This document shows positions 1-4,663 of a stretch of DNA of 5,676 bases, piece after piece. The stretch's first letter is position 1. Each line of letters starts with the position of its first letter. The translations under genes and the position numbers were made by a program. The stretch lies in the NCBI GenBank assembly GCA_013331265.1, contig DUGS01000188.1, positions 864 to 6,539 on the forward strand, written 5' to 3'. The notes below the pieces were generated by a model. That model saw only the letters and a list, made by a program, of their open reading frames with translations, was not told the origin of the DNA and ran no database searches. The DNA is from Methanosarcina sp. (GTDB lineage: Archaea; Halobacteriota; Methanosarcinia; Methanosarcinales; Methanosarcinaceae).

Positions 1-39
1 GCGAAAAGGACCGCGGGCTCCCGAAACGCAACTCGGGTG

Positions 40-615
40 TTAGAGAGTCCCTTTAGTGCTTTTTACTTCTTTGCCTTCAATTTTTACAGCCCTTTTCATC
101 GCATAAGCAAAAGCCTTGAAGAGAGCCTCGATCTTGTGGTGGTCATTATCCCCGTAGACGCTGGCGTGCATTGTAATTTTCGCATTTGAGGCAAGAGTCT
201 CGAAAAAGTGGTTCACTAGCTGGGTGCTGAACTGCCCTACATTAGGAGCAGAAAAATCGGCTTTCAGTACAAGATAGCTGCGCCCTCCAACATCCAGAGC
301 AACCTCGGCAAGAGCCTCGTCCATCGGGATTCTGGCTTCCCCGAAGCGGGCGATTCCAGCCATGTCCCCGAGAGCTTCGGCAAGAGCCTTTCCAAGGACT
401 ATTCCCGTATCCTCAATGAGGTGGTGCTCGTCCACATAAAGGTCGCCTTCTGCACGCACTTTAAGGTCAAACTCGGCGTGCCTTGCAAAAGAAGTAAGCA
501 TGTGATCAAAAAACCCGATCCCTGTACTGACATCTGCAATGCCCTTACCATCAAGGTTAATCTCAAGCTGAATATCGGTTTCCTTTGTCTTACGGGAAAT
601 ATTACTTGTTCTCAT
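40..615 (-). CDS. hisB: Imidazoleglycerol-phosphate dehydratase (HisB, monofunctional)
   Basis: Cytosolic enzyme of histidine biosynthesis that dehydrates imidazole-glycerol phosphate to imidazole-acetol phosphate, using Mn2+. With the chosen start the protein is 191 residues, the usual size for a stand-alone IGPD. The family motifs are all visible: FFDHML (residues 35-40), EHHLIED (63-69), MDEALAEVALDVGGR (98-112), NHFFETLA (135-142), DNDHHKIEALFKAFA (156-170) and the C-terminal STKGTL. The metal-binding pairs H64/H65 with E68 and H159/H160 with E163 are intact. An in-frame ATG four codons upstream (625-627) would add MWCC. I prefer the ATG at 613-615 because the family begins near MRTSNISRKT, a GGTG ribosome site lies 4 bases before it, and the likely TATA element would put transcription initiation close to it. 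There is no phosphatase domain, so this is not the bifunctional enterobacterial form. It is the third his gene of a leftward cluster, 197 bases after hisA, and may have its own promoter. Confidence 0.96.
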   Translation of the reverse strand: MRTSNISRKTKETDIQLEINLDGKGIADVSTGIGFFDHMLTSFARHAEFDLKVRAEGDLYVDEHHLIEDTGIVLGKALAEALGDMAGIARFGEARIPMDEALAEVALDVGGRSYLVLKADFSAPNVGQFSTQLVNHFFETLASNAKITMHASVYGDNDHHKIEALFKAFAYAMKRAVKIEGKEVKSTKGTL

Positions 616-619
616 ACAG

Positions 620-623
620 CACC
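620..623 (-). promoter_or_regulatory. Ribosome binding site deciding the hisB start
   Basis: GGTG on the minus strand, 4 bases before the ATG at 613-615. It matches part of the archaeal GGAGGTGATC consensus. The upstream in-frame ATG at 625-627 has no comparable purine-rich motif before it. This favours the 191-residue HisB over a 195-residue one. Confidence 0.5.
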
Positions 624-640
624 ACATTCTTTTTGAAATA

Positions 641-649
641 ATTAAATAC
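641..649 (-). promoter_or_regulatory. Possible hisB TATA element
   Basis: On the minus strand this reads TATTTAAT preceded by a purine-rich CCAAAG, resembling an archaeal BRE/TATA pair. Transcription would start roughly 25 bases downstream, near 618-622, giving hisB a very short leader. If real, hisB can be transcribed independently of hisG and hisA. The evidence is pattern and spacing only. Confidence 0.4.
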
Positions 650-715
650 TTTGGGTTTTGCTGTTTATTTGTTGTGGGGGGTTTGGCCTGCTCAGGAATA
701 AATCAAGGAAACAGG

Positions 716-751
716 CTGAGGAATAAGGTTTTTCAGAAGTAAAATCCTCAG
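716..751 (-). repeat. Inverted repeat (hairpin) downstream of hisA
   Basis: CTGAGGA (716-722) pairs perfectly with TCCTCAG (745-751) across a 22-base loop rich in A and T. It could be an RNA hairpin between hisA and hisB, attenuating or stabilising the transcript. It also overlaps two of the degenerate CTSAGRAATAA copies, so repeat duplication alone may explain it. Confidence 0.45.
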
Positions 752-765
752 AAATAAGAATATGA

Positions 766-819
766 AGCCATATCAAACAGCCATATCAAACTGCCTGATC
801 AAAACTGCCTGATCAATCT
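766..819. repeat. Four 13-14 bp tandem repeats spanning the hisA stop codon
   Basis: Two exact copies of AGCCATATCAAAC (766-778, 779-791) are followed by two diverged copies, TGCCTGATCAAAAC (792-805) and TGCCTGATCAATCT (806-819). The last copy includes the hisA stop codon (TGA on the minus strand, 813-815). The copies fall into two similar pairs, which suggests stepwise duplication. No function can be assigned. Confidence 0.85.
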
Positions 820-1550
820 CCAAGGGCAACCTCAGTTGCCTCTTCAAAAGTAAACCTTCCTGTGTAAAGAGCACTGCCTACAACAACGCCTGCTGCTCCG
901 GTCTTCTTCAGAGTTTTAATATCTGCCAGAGAGCTTACGCCTCCGGATGCGATTACAGGAATGCTAACAGATTCCACAAGCTCCTTTGTCGGGACAGGGT
1001 TTACTCCCTGCATTAAGCCTTCAGTGTCGACGTTTGTAAAAAGAAGGCTCCCGGCCCCAAGCTCTTCAAACTTTCTGCCCATTTCGACAGGAGTTTGCGC
1101 GCATTCTTCGGTCCAGCCTTTGATTAAGATTTTCCCATTCTTTGCATCCAGCGCAACGTTTACACGTGAGCTTCCAAAAGTCCTGGAAAGCTGTTTTACA
1201 AGCTCAGGGTTCTGGAGGGCGGCAGTTCCGAGAATTACCCTCGAAACCCCAAGCTCAAGAAGGGAAGCTGCATCTTCAAAGCTCCTGATCCCTCCTCCAG
1301 CCTGAATACTGACACCTTTTTCCCTGCAGGTCCTGACGATCTTTTCAATAATCGGGGCGTTTTTTCTTTTTCCTTCGATCGCTCCGTCAAGGTCCACAAG
1401 ATGGAGGGTTTTTGCCCCTTTACTTACCCATTCAAGGGCAACTGCGAGAGGGTCATCAAGAGATACAATCTCACTGCCAGGCACTCCCTGCACCAGCTGA
1501 ACACACTTTCCTCCTCTCATATCCACCGCAGGAATTATTTCAAAAACCAT
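813..1550 (-). CDS. hisA: Phosphoribosylformimino-AICAR-P isomerase (HisA)
   Basis: Cytosolic single-domain (beta/alpha)8 barrel that converts ProFAR to PRFAR, the fourth step of histidine synthesis, by an Amadori rearrangement. The protein is 245 residues, standard for HisA. The N-terminal IIPAVDMRGGKCVQL (5-19) carries the first catalytic aspartate, D10. The second half carries VALDAKNG (132-139) with D135. The two half-barrel phosphate-binding motifs are QAGGGIRS (83-90) and VIASGGVSS (199-207), followed by GVVVGSALY (221-229). FTNVDTEGLMQG (171-182) is the usual HisA-type strand-6 segment, which separates it from the cyclase HisF. The start is ATG at 1548-1550. A GGAG lies 12 bases upstream (1563-1566), a long spacing, but no better start is available and the family begins here. 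It sits 88 bases after hisG on the same strand. Its stop codon lies inside a tandem repeat array. Confidence 0.96.
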   Translation of the reverse strand: MVFEIIPAVDMRGGKCVQLVQGVPGSEIVSLDDPLAVALEWVSKGAKTLHLVDLDGAIEGKRKNAPIIEKIVRTCREKGVSIQAGGGIRSFEDAASLLELGVSRVILGTAALQNPELVKQLSRTFGSSRVNVALDAKNGKILIKGWTEECAQTPVEMGRKFEELGAGSLLFTNVDTEGLMQGVNPVPTKELVESVSIPVIASGGVSSLADIKTLKKTGAAGVVVGSALYTGRFTFEEATEVALGD

Positions 1551-1638
1551 AAAAAGCTACATCTCCAGTACAATCTGTAAGAAAGCATCTCTCTGCTTCA
1601 GTTATTTTTGTTTCTTTGTTTTTCCAGATTTTTTCCTT
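1551..1638 (-). other. hisG-hisA spacer, A-rich with a small hairpin
   Basis: As minus-strand RNA, the 36 bases after the hisG stop are almost all purine (A-rich). A short stem follows: AAGCA pairs with TGCTT (plus-strand 1583-1587 and 1594-1598, extended by one G-U pair) around a GAGAGA loop. After it comes the GGAG ribosome site of hisA. I see no TATA-like element, which suits cotranscription of hisG and hisA. The A-rich single-stranded leader may help ribosome loading on hisA; that is inference. Confidence 0.45.
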
Positions 1639-2508
1639 TCAGGGCATGATCCTTTCTATCGGAACAACAAGGACATCCCTTGCACCCACTCTCTTCAGCT
1701 TGTTTACGATACTGAAGATCAGGTCTGCATCCACAACGGCATGAACGGCAAGTATTGACCCTTCAGAAAATTTGCTGGATTCAACCTTCATAACCGTCGG
1801 GCCTGACATTCCGGGAAGGACTTCTTTTACTGCTTGAAGGGAAGCTTCAGGAACATTCATCATCAGGTAACGTTTTTTCTTTGCATTGAGCACGCTTTCG
1901 AATGCTGTTTTTATATCAAGAATTTTCTCTTTTGTCCTGAGACTCTCCTTGTTAGCGATCAGGTAGACAGTGGAAGAGAAAACCGTATCAATAGCTTTCA
2001 GGTGGTTGAGCATCAGAGTTGTCCCTGAACTTGATATATCAACAATGGCATCAGCAATTCCCACATGAGGGGTCATTTCGCATGCGCCGCTCACTTTTAT
2101 AACGTTAACATTAACTCCGAGTTTTTTAAAGTACTGCCTTGTAATTTCAGGAAACTCGGTTGCCACTTTTTTGCCTTCAAGGTTCTGTGCTTTTTCGAAA
2201 TCGGAATCCTCCGGGACGGCCAGCACAAGACTCGCCCTTCCGAATTCAAGGTCCAGAAGAGTTTCAACATCTGCCTCTCTTTCGGTAATCAGGTCCATAC
2301 CCGTAATACCGACATCTGCAGCTCCGTCCTGTACATACTCAGGGATATCGGCAGCCCTGGCAAAGAGAATATGGATATCAGGATCTGTAGTTTTTGCAAA
2401 GAGTTTTCGGCTTTCGGCTCCTCCGCTGATGGGAAGCCCTGCATCTTTGAAAATAGACATTGTGGGTTCGTAAAGGCGACCTTTATTGGGTATTGCAATG
2501 CGAATCAT
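1639..2508 (-). CDS. hisG: ATP phosphoribosyltransferase, long form (HisG)
   Basis: First and committed enzyme of histidine biosynthesis: it joins ATP and PRPP to give phosphoribosyl-ATP and pyrophosphate. At 289 residues it is the long form, which works without HisZ. The catalytic part begins MIRIAIPNKGRLYEP (1-15) and has VGITGMDLI (66-74) and the PRPP-binding loop ADAIVDISSSGTTL (152-165). The last 80 or so residues (about 210-289), with YLMMNVP, GMSGPTVM and VHAVV, form the ACT-like regulatory domain, which in this family binds histidine for feedback inhibition. The start is ATG at 2506-2508, with GAGG (2518-2521) 9 bases before it. It is the first gene of the leftward his cluster. Upstream lies a promoter region with duplicated motifs and a GGAA-N6-TTCC palindrome, suggesting transcriptional control as well as feedback inhibition. 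Confidence 0.97.
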   Translation of the reverse strand: MIRIAIPNKGRLYEPTMSIFKDAGLPISGGAESRKLFAKTTDPDIHILFARAADIPEYVQDGAADVGITGMDLITEREADVETLLDLEFGRASLVLAVPEDSDFEKAQNLEGKKVATEFPEITRQYFKKLGVNVNVIKVSGACEMTPHVGIADAIVDISSSGTTLMLNHLKAIDTVFSSTVYLIANKESLRTKEKILDIKTAFESVLNAKKKRYLMMNVPEASLQAVKEVLPGMSGPTVMKVESSKFSEGSILAVHAVVDADLIFSIVNKLKRVGARDVLVVPIERIMP

Positions 2509-2539
2509 CTGTTCTGTCCTCTAATTAAGTGATCTGACG

Positions 2540-2553
2540 GGAAATTTTTTTCC
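2540..2553. promoter_or_regulatory. GGAA-N6-TTCC palindrome near the predicted hisG transcription start
   Basis: The plus strand reads GGAA (2540-2543), six bases, then TTCC (2550-2553). The form matches the GGAA-N6-TTCC operator known for the nitrogen repressor NrpR in Methanococcus. It lies just downstream of the hisG TATA candidate, where a repressor would block initiation. The six-base centre is nearly all T, so chance in AT-rich DNA is a real alternative, and the Methanosarcina NrpR site may differ. Confidence 0.35.
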
Positions 2554-2563
2554 AGGCTCATCA

Positions 2564-2571
2564 ATATAAAA
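2564..2571 (-). promoter_or_regulatory. Probable hisG TATA box
   Basis: The minus strand reads TTTTATAT, a good archaeal TATA element, about 57-64 bases before the hisG ATG. A start some 25 bases downstream would fall near 2540-2545 and leave a leader of about 35 bases containing the GAGG ribosome site. It overlaps the proximal copy of the duplicated 14-bp motif. The distal copy supplies a second, weaker TATA (TTTTATAC at 2587-2594). Confidence 0.55.
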
Positions 2572-2601
2572 CGTTTATTCAGATCCGTATAAAACGTTTA
2601 T
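2565..2601. repeat. Exact 14-bp direct repeat in the hisG promoter, period 23 bp
   Basis: TATAAAACGTTTAT occurs at 2565-2578 and again, identically, at 2588-2601. Each copy has the 8-bp palindromic core AAACGTTT. A 23-bp period places the copies about two helical turns apart on the same DNA face. The proximal copy overlaps the hisG TATA candidate. This could be a pair of operators for a regulator or a duplicated core promoter element. The repeat is plain in the sequence; the role is inferred. Confidence 0.8.
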
Positions 2602-2622
2602 CCAGAATACTCTTGTATAATA

Positions 2623-2651
2623 AAGACTTCACGGTAAGACTTCACGGTAAG
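2623..2651. repeat. 13-bp tandem duplication upstream of hisG
   Basis: AAGACTTCACGGT is repeated perfectly back to back (2623-2635, 2636-2648) and the start of a third copy (AAG) follows. It lies upstream of the duplicated 14-bp motif with respect to hisG. Perfect identity suggests a recent slippage duplication. A role as an activator site is possible but unsupported. Confidence 0.85.
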
Positions 2652-2800
2652 TTTTCATTCAAAACTCTTCTTACTTACCTCTGACCACAAAGAAATGCTA
2701 TCCTACAGATATTTTTCGTAAAGGTGATATTACTACCAGTAATAAATATATGAGAAACATTATATAGCCGTAGTAATTTAATAGAAACAGACTATCGAGT

Positions 2801-2810
2801 CATATAAATA
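2801..2810 (+). promoter_or_regulatory. Possible mat TATA box
   Basis: CATATAAATA follows a BRE-like CGAG in very AT-rich DNA. Transcription would begin near 2830 and give mat a leader of about 130 bases. Several other TATA-like strings occur nearby (for example 2759-2766), so the choice is uncertain. Confidence 0.35.
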
Positions 2811-2949
2811 ATATTATTAATGTTGTAATAACATAAGTAATTAATTTAAAATTAATACTAAGATGATAAGGTGACTACGCTCCAGGCTAAAGATTAATAA
2901 ACCGGTAATATCAACATTTAGAAATAAAAATACCAATAATTTTGAAAAA

Positions 2950-2953
2950 GAGG
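2950..2953 (+). promoter_or_regulatory. Ribosome binding site deciding the mat start
   Basis: GAGG followed by ATCCAA and then ATG at 2960-2962, a 6-base spacing. It lies inside the short extension that a TTG start at 2942 would create, so it argues for the ATG and a 398-residue protein. Confidence 0.8.
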
Positions 2954-2959
2954 ATCCAA

Positions 2960-4156
2960 ATGCCCCGAAATATAAAAGTGGAAGAGCTCTTGCAAACCCC
3001 GATTGAAAAGCAACGGATAGAGCTTGTAGAACGCAAAGGGATAGGGCACCCTGACAGCATATCGGACGGGCTTGCCGAAGCCGTTAGCCGAGCGCTATGC
3101 AGGGAATACATCACCAAATGTGGAACTGTGCTCCACCACAACACTGATGAAACTCAGATAGTAGCCGGAAGATCCAGCCCAAAATTCGGGGGAGGAGAGG
3201 TACTGCAGCCTATATATATGCTCCTTGTCGGCAGAGCTACTAAAGAATTTGAGGGTGTAGAGCTCGCCACAGAGTCCGTAGCCCTCAAAGCTGCCCGGAA
3301 TTACCTGAAAAAAACCATCGTGAATATGGACCTCGAAAGAGACGTGATCATAGACTGCAAACTCGGGACAGGATCTTCAGACCTCAGAGATGTCTTCAAG
3401 AGAAATAGGGTTCCGATTGCAAACGACACCTCTTTCGGAGTCGGACATGCCCCATTTTCTGAGCTTGAAAATATCGTATATAATACAGAGAGGCAGCTCC
3501 TTACTGACCTTAAGTCCCGCATGCCTGCAATAGGAGAAGATACGAAGGTTATGGGGCTGAGGGATGGAGACGAGATCAGCCTTACCATATGCAGCGGCAT
3601 GATAGGGAGGTACGTTGACGACCTGGACAGTTACATAAACATGACTCAGGAAATGAAGACCTACGTGGAAGAACTTGCAACTCGCTACACCGAACGGGAT
3701 GTAAAGGTCTTTATTAATACAGGAGATGACCTGAAGACGAACTCCGTCTTCCTTACAGTTACCGGAACTTCAGCTGAAATGGGAGATGACGGTTCCGTAG
3801 GGCGTGGAAACCGCTGCAATGGGTTGATCACACCTAACAGGCCTATGAGTATGGAGGCAACCAGTGGAAAGAATCCGATTAACCATATCGGGAAGATCTA
3901 TAACCTCCTCTCGACACAGATGGCCAGGGATATTGTAAAACAGGTCCCGGAAGTACAGGACGTCTATATAAGACTGCTCTCTCAGATAGGAAAGCCAATT
4001 GACCAGCCGCTTGTGGCAAGCGCTCAGATCATTCCAAAAGAAGGCACCTCCTTTGCAAAGGTCAAATCGGAAGCTGAAGTAGTAATTGACGACTGGCTCT
4101 CGAATGTAACAAAGATCACAGAAATGGTTATCAGGGGAGAACTTAACACCTTCTAA
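2960..4156 (+). CDS. mat: S-adenosylmethionine synthetase, archaeal type (methionine adenosyltransferase)
   Basis: Cytosolic enzyme making S-adenosylmethionine from methionine and ATP, releasing phosphate and pyrophosphate. SAM feeds methylation, radical-SAM enzymes and, in methanogens, cofactor synthesis. The protein is 398 residues, typical of the archaeal MAT family, which is very divergent from bacterial and eukaryotic MetK. Family signatures are visible in order: VERKGIGHPDSISDG (23-37), HHNTDETQ (59-66), FGGGE (76-80), CKLGTGSSDL (133-142), NDTSFGVGHAP (155-165), and the stretch 280-314 containing GRGNRCNGL and TPNRPMSMEA, followed by TSGKNPINHIGKIYN. The ATG at 2960 is chosen over an in-frame TTG at 2942 because of a well-placed GAGG site. 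The gene ends in tandem stops (TAATAA) and a strong terminator hairpin, so it appears monocistronic. It diverges from hisG across an AT-rich region. Confidence 0.97.
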   Translation: MPRNIKVEELLQTPIEKQRIELVERKGIGHPDSISDGLAEAVSRALCREYITKCGTVLHHNTDETQIVAGRSSPKFGGGEVLQPIYMLLVGRATKEFEGVELATESVALKAARNYLKKTIVNMDLERDVIIDCKLGTGSSDLRDVFKRNRVPIANDTSFGVGHAPFSELENIVYNTERQLLTDLKSRMPAIGEDTKVMGLRDGDEISLTICSGMIGRYVDDLDSYINMTQEMKTYVEELATRYTERDVKVFINTGDDLKTNSVFLTVTGTSAEMGDDGSVGRGNRCNGLITPNRPMSMEATSGKNPINHIGKIYNLLSTQMARDIVKQVPEVQDVYIRLLSQIGKPIDQPLVASAQIIPKEGTSFAKVKSEAEVVIDDWLSNVTKITEMVIRGELNTF

Positions 4157-4187
4157 TAAAACCAGAATCTGAAGCGAAAGAATATCG

Positions 4188-4221
4188 AGAGGAACCTTCG
4201 GGTTCTTTTCACATCTTTTTT
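4188..4221 (+). terminator. Terminator of mat, UUCG hairpin plus U tracts
   Basis: A 9-bp stem (4188-4196 with 4201-4209, two G-U pairs) closes on a UUCG tetraloop; the core is GGAACC-TTCG-GGTTC. The 3' arm ends in TTTT and a T6 run follows at 4216-4221. It begins 31 bases after the mat stop codon. Both the hairpin and the U-rich tracts suit transcription termination in archaea. Confidence 0.8.
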
Positions 4222-4360
4222 ACCATAACATCTTACAGTTAGTCTGTTAACAATCCGCGATCTTAAAAATCATTTTATCCTTTCCAACATGTGAAAAAAT
4301 TTCTAATAAGTGTAGGAAATGTTGTAAATGTAATGAATTTTACCCGCTCCCAGCGAAAAA

Positions 4361-4368
4361 CATAAATA
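4361..4368 (+). promoter_or_regulatory. Probable tRNA-Tyr TATA box
   Basis: CATAAATA preceded by CGAAAAA, a BRE-like purine run. A start about 25 bases downstream would fall near 4388-4392, leaving a 5' leader of about 50 bases to be removed by RNase P. A second TATA-like string, CATATATG (4376-4383), would give a shorter leader. Confidence 0.5.
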
Positions 4369-4391
4369 CCATCACCATATATGGAGATGGT
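4368..4391. repeat. 24-bp near-perfect palindrome at the tRNA-Tyr promoter
   Basis: The outer arms ACCATC (4368-4373) and GATGGT (4386-4391) enclose the perfect 10-bp palindrome CCATATATGG (4375-4384). The only mismatch is the A/A pair at 4374 and 4385. It begins at the end of the TATA candidate and reaches the predicted start site. A dimeric regulator's operator, a second TATA element or a hairpin are all possible. Confidence 0.75.
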
Positions 4392-4392
4392 G

Positions 4393-4405
4393 CACTGAAG
4401 CAGTG
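4393..4405 (+). repeat. Small hairpin in the tRNA-Tyr leader
   Basis: CACTG (4393-4397) pairs with CAGTG (4401-4405) around an AAG loop. GCACTG recurs at 4418-4423. The hairpin would be at the 5' end of the precursor if transcription starts near 4390. Confidence 0.45.
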
Positions 4406-4438
4406 TAGTTCTATGAAGCACTGGATCAGTATCATCGT

Positions 4439-4552
4439 CCCGCCTTAACTCAGTGGTAGAGTGCGCGGCTGTAGTTCGGCTCGTGCGGGTAACCTCCCGT
4501 ACATCTCTGCGCAGGCACCGCGATGTCCCCGGTTCGAGTCTGGGAGGCGGGA
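4439..4552 (+). tRNA. tRNA-Tyr (anticodon GUA), intron-containing
   Basis: The gene folds completely. Acceptor CCCGCCT (4439-4445) pairs with AGGCGGG (4545-4551), with A73 at 4552. The D arm is ACTC/GAGT with loop AGTGGTA. The anticodon stem CGCGG (4464-4468) pairs with CCGCG (4518-4522). The T arm is CCCGG-TTCGAGT-CTGGG (4528-4544). The anticodon GTA is at 4471-4473, interrupted after position 37 by a 42-base intron. The mature tRNA is 72 bases. C1-G72 with A73 are the known archaeal tyrosine identity features and support the assignment. The 3' CCA is not encoded. There is no U tract directly after the gene, so it may be cotranscribed with the tRNA-Asp 111 bases downstream. Confidence 0.96.
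4475..4516 (+). other. tRNA-Tyr intron with bulge-helix-bulge splice sites
   Basis: The 42-base intron sits at the canonical 37/38 position. A four-pair central helix, CTGT (4469-4472) with GCAG (4511-4514), is flanked by two 3-base bulges, AGT (4473-4475) and GCA (4515-4517). Cutting after the second base of each bulge gives the exon ends seen. This is the archaeal splicing-endonuclease substrate. The intron also has its own 7-bp stem (4483-4489 with 4496-4502) with loop TAACCT. Confidence 0.88.
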
Positions 4553-4593
4553 CCTGAAACATTCACCAGAATCGAAATCAGTCAACGGGAACA

Positions 4594-4601
4594 TTTATAT
4601 A
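4594..4601 (+). promoter_or_regulatory. Probable tRNA-Asp TATA box
   Basis: TTTATATA, a very good archaeal TATA element, lies 42-49 bases after tRNA-Tyr. A start about 25 bases downstream falls near 4622, at the foot of a 9-bp hairpin, leaving a leader of about 40 bases. This suggests tRNA-Asp has its own promoter even if tRNA-Tyr transcripts read through. Confidence 0.6.
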
Positions 4602-4619
4602 CTGGTACAACATTTAAGG

Positions 4620-4640
4620 TTTGCTCGCAACGCGGGCAAA
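4620..4640 (+). repeat. 9-bp hairpin in the tRNA-Asp leader
   Basis: TTTGCTCGC (4620-4628) pairs along its whole length with GCGGGCAAA (4632-4640), with one G-U pair, around an AAC loop. It is markedly more GC-rich than the surrounding spacer and ends 23 bases before the tRNA. It could cap the 5' end of the precursor, separate the two tRNA transcripts or bind a protein. It is not a classic terminator because no U tract follows. Confidence 0.75.
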
Positions 4641-4663
4641 ACAGTAGCTAAAGAGACCGAAGT

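Larger units (their letters stand above)
628..812. other. hisA-hisB spacer with short repeats and a hairpin
   Basis: No credible gene is present. The spacer holds a tandem repeat array at the hisA end (766-819, entered separately), three degenerate copies of CTSAGRAATAA (691-701, 716-726, 747-757), and a 7-bp inverted repeat CTGAGGA (716-722) / TCCTCAG (745-751). As minus-strand RNA, the region after hisA has scattered U-rich stretches but no classic hairpin with a U tract. Termination between hisA and hisB is therefore possible but not shown. Confidence 0.5.
2509..2949. other. Divergent hisG / mat control region
   Basis: About 440 bases without a credible gene lie between the leftward hisG and the rightward mat. 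The left third holds the hisG promoter motifs and two direct repeats, entered separately. The stretch 2741-2860 is extremely AT-rich: 21 G+C in 120 bases by hand count. It contains a 12-bp perfect palindrome AATAATATTATT (2807-2818) and ATTAATTT-A-AAATTAAT (2840-2856). The only ATG-led frames are a few codons long. The layout suits two divergent promoters, with a long leader on mat. Confidence 0.7.
4222..4438. other. mat to tRNA-Tyr spacer
   Basis: No gene is credible here. The first 130 or so bases are AT-rich with no clear motif. The last 80 hold the likely tRNA-Tyr promoter and palindromes, entered separately. The minus-strand open frame that crosses this spacer and the tRNA encodes no recognisable protein. 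Confidence 0.6.

Noticed and set aside
616..627. Upstream ATG that would add MWCC to HisB
   Set aside because: The family N-terminus and the GGTG site favour the ATG at 613-615, and the likely promoter would start transcription too close for the upstream codon.
766..819. Possible CRISPR-like array after hisA
   Set aside because: The units are only 13-14 bases, directly adjacent with no spacers, and there are no cas genes nearby.
2541..2566. TGATGA on the minus strand as a C box of a C/D guide RNA
   Set aside because: No CTGA D box or C'/D' pair lies at suitable distance, and the string falls in the hisG promoter.
2715..2720. TTCGTA resembling a half-site of the MsvR redox regulator
   Set aside because: No TACGAA partner lies at the needed spacing, and a single 6-mer is expected by chance.
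2750..2767. Five-codon frame MRNII after an AAGGTGAT motif
   Set aside because: The spacing from the motif to the ATG is over 20 bases and nothing suggests a leader peptide, such as runs of Met or His codons.
2942..2959. TTG start giving mat six extra residues
   Set aside because: The extension contains the ribosome site of the ATG at 2960, and archaeal MAT proteins align from the shorter start.
4375..4384. CCATATATGG resembles a eukaryotic CArG box
   Set aside because: SRF-type factors are not expected in archaea. The resemblance follows from a TATA-like palindrome.
4275..4562. Minus-strand 95-codon frame across tRNA-Tyr
   Set aside because: It runs antisense through a complete tRNA gene and its promoter. 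The low-complexity R/T-rich protein looks like an artefact.
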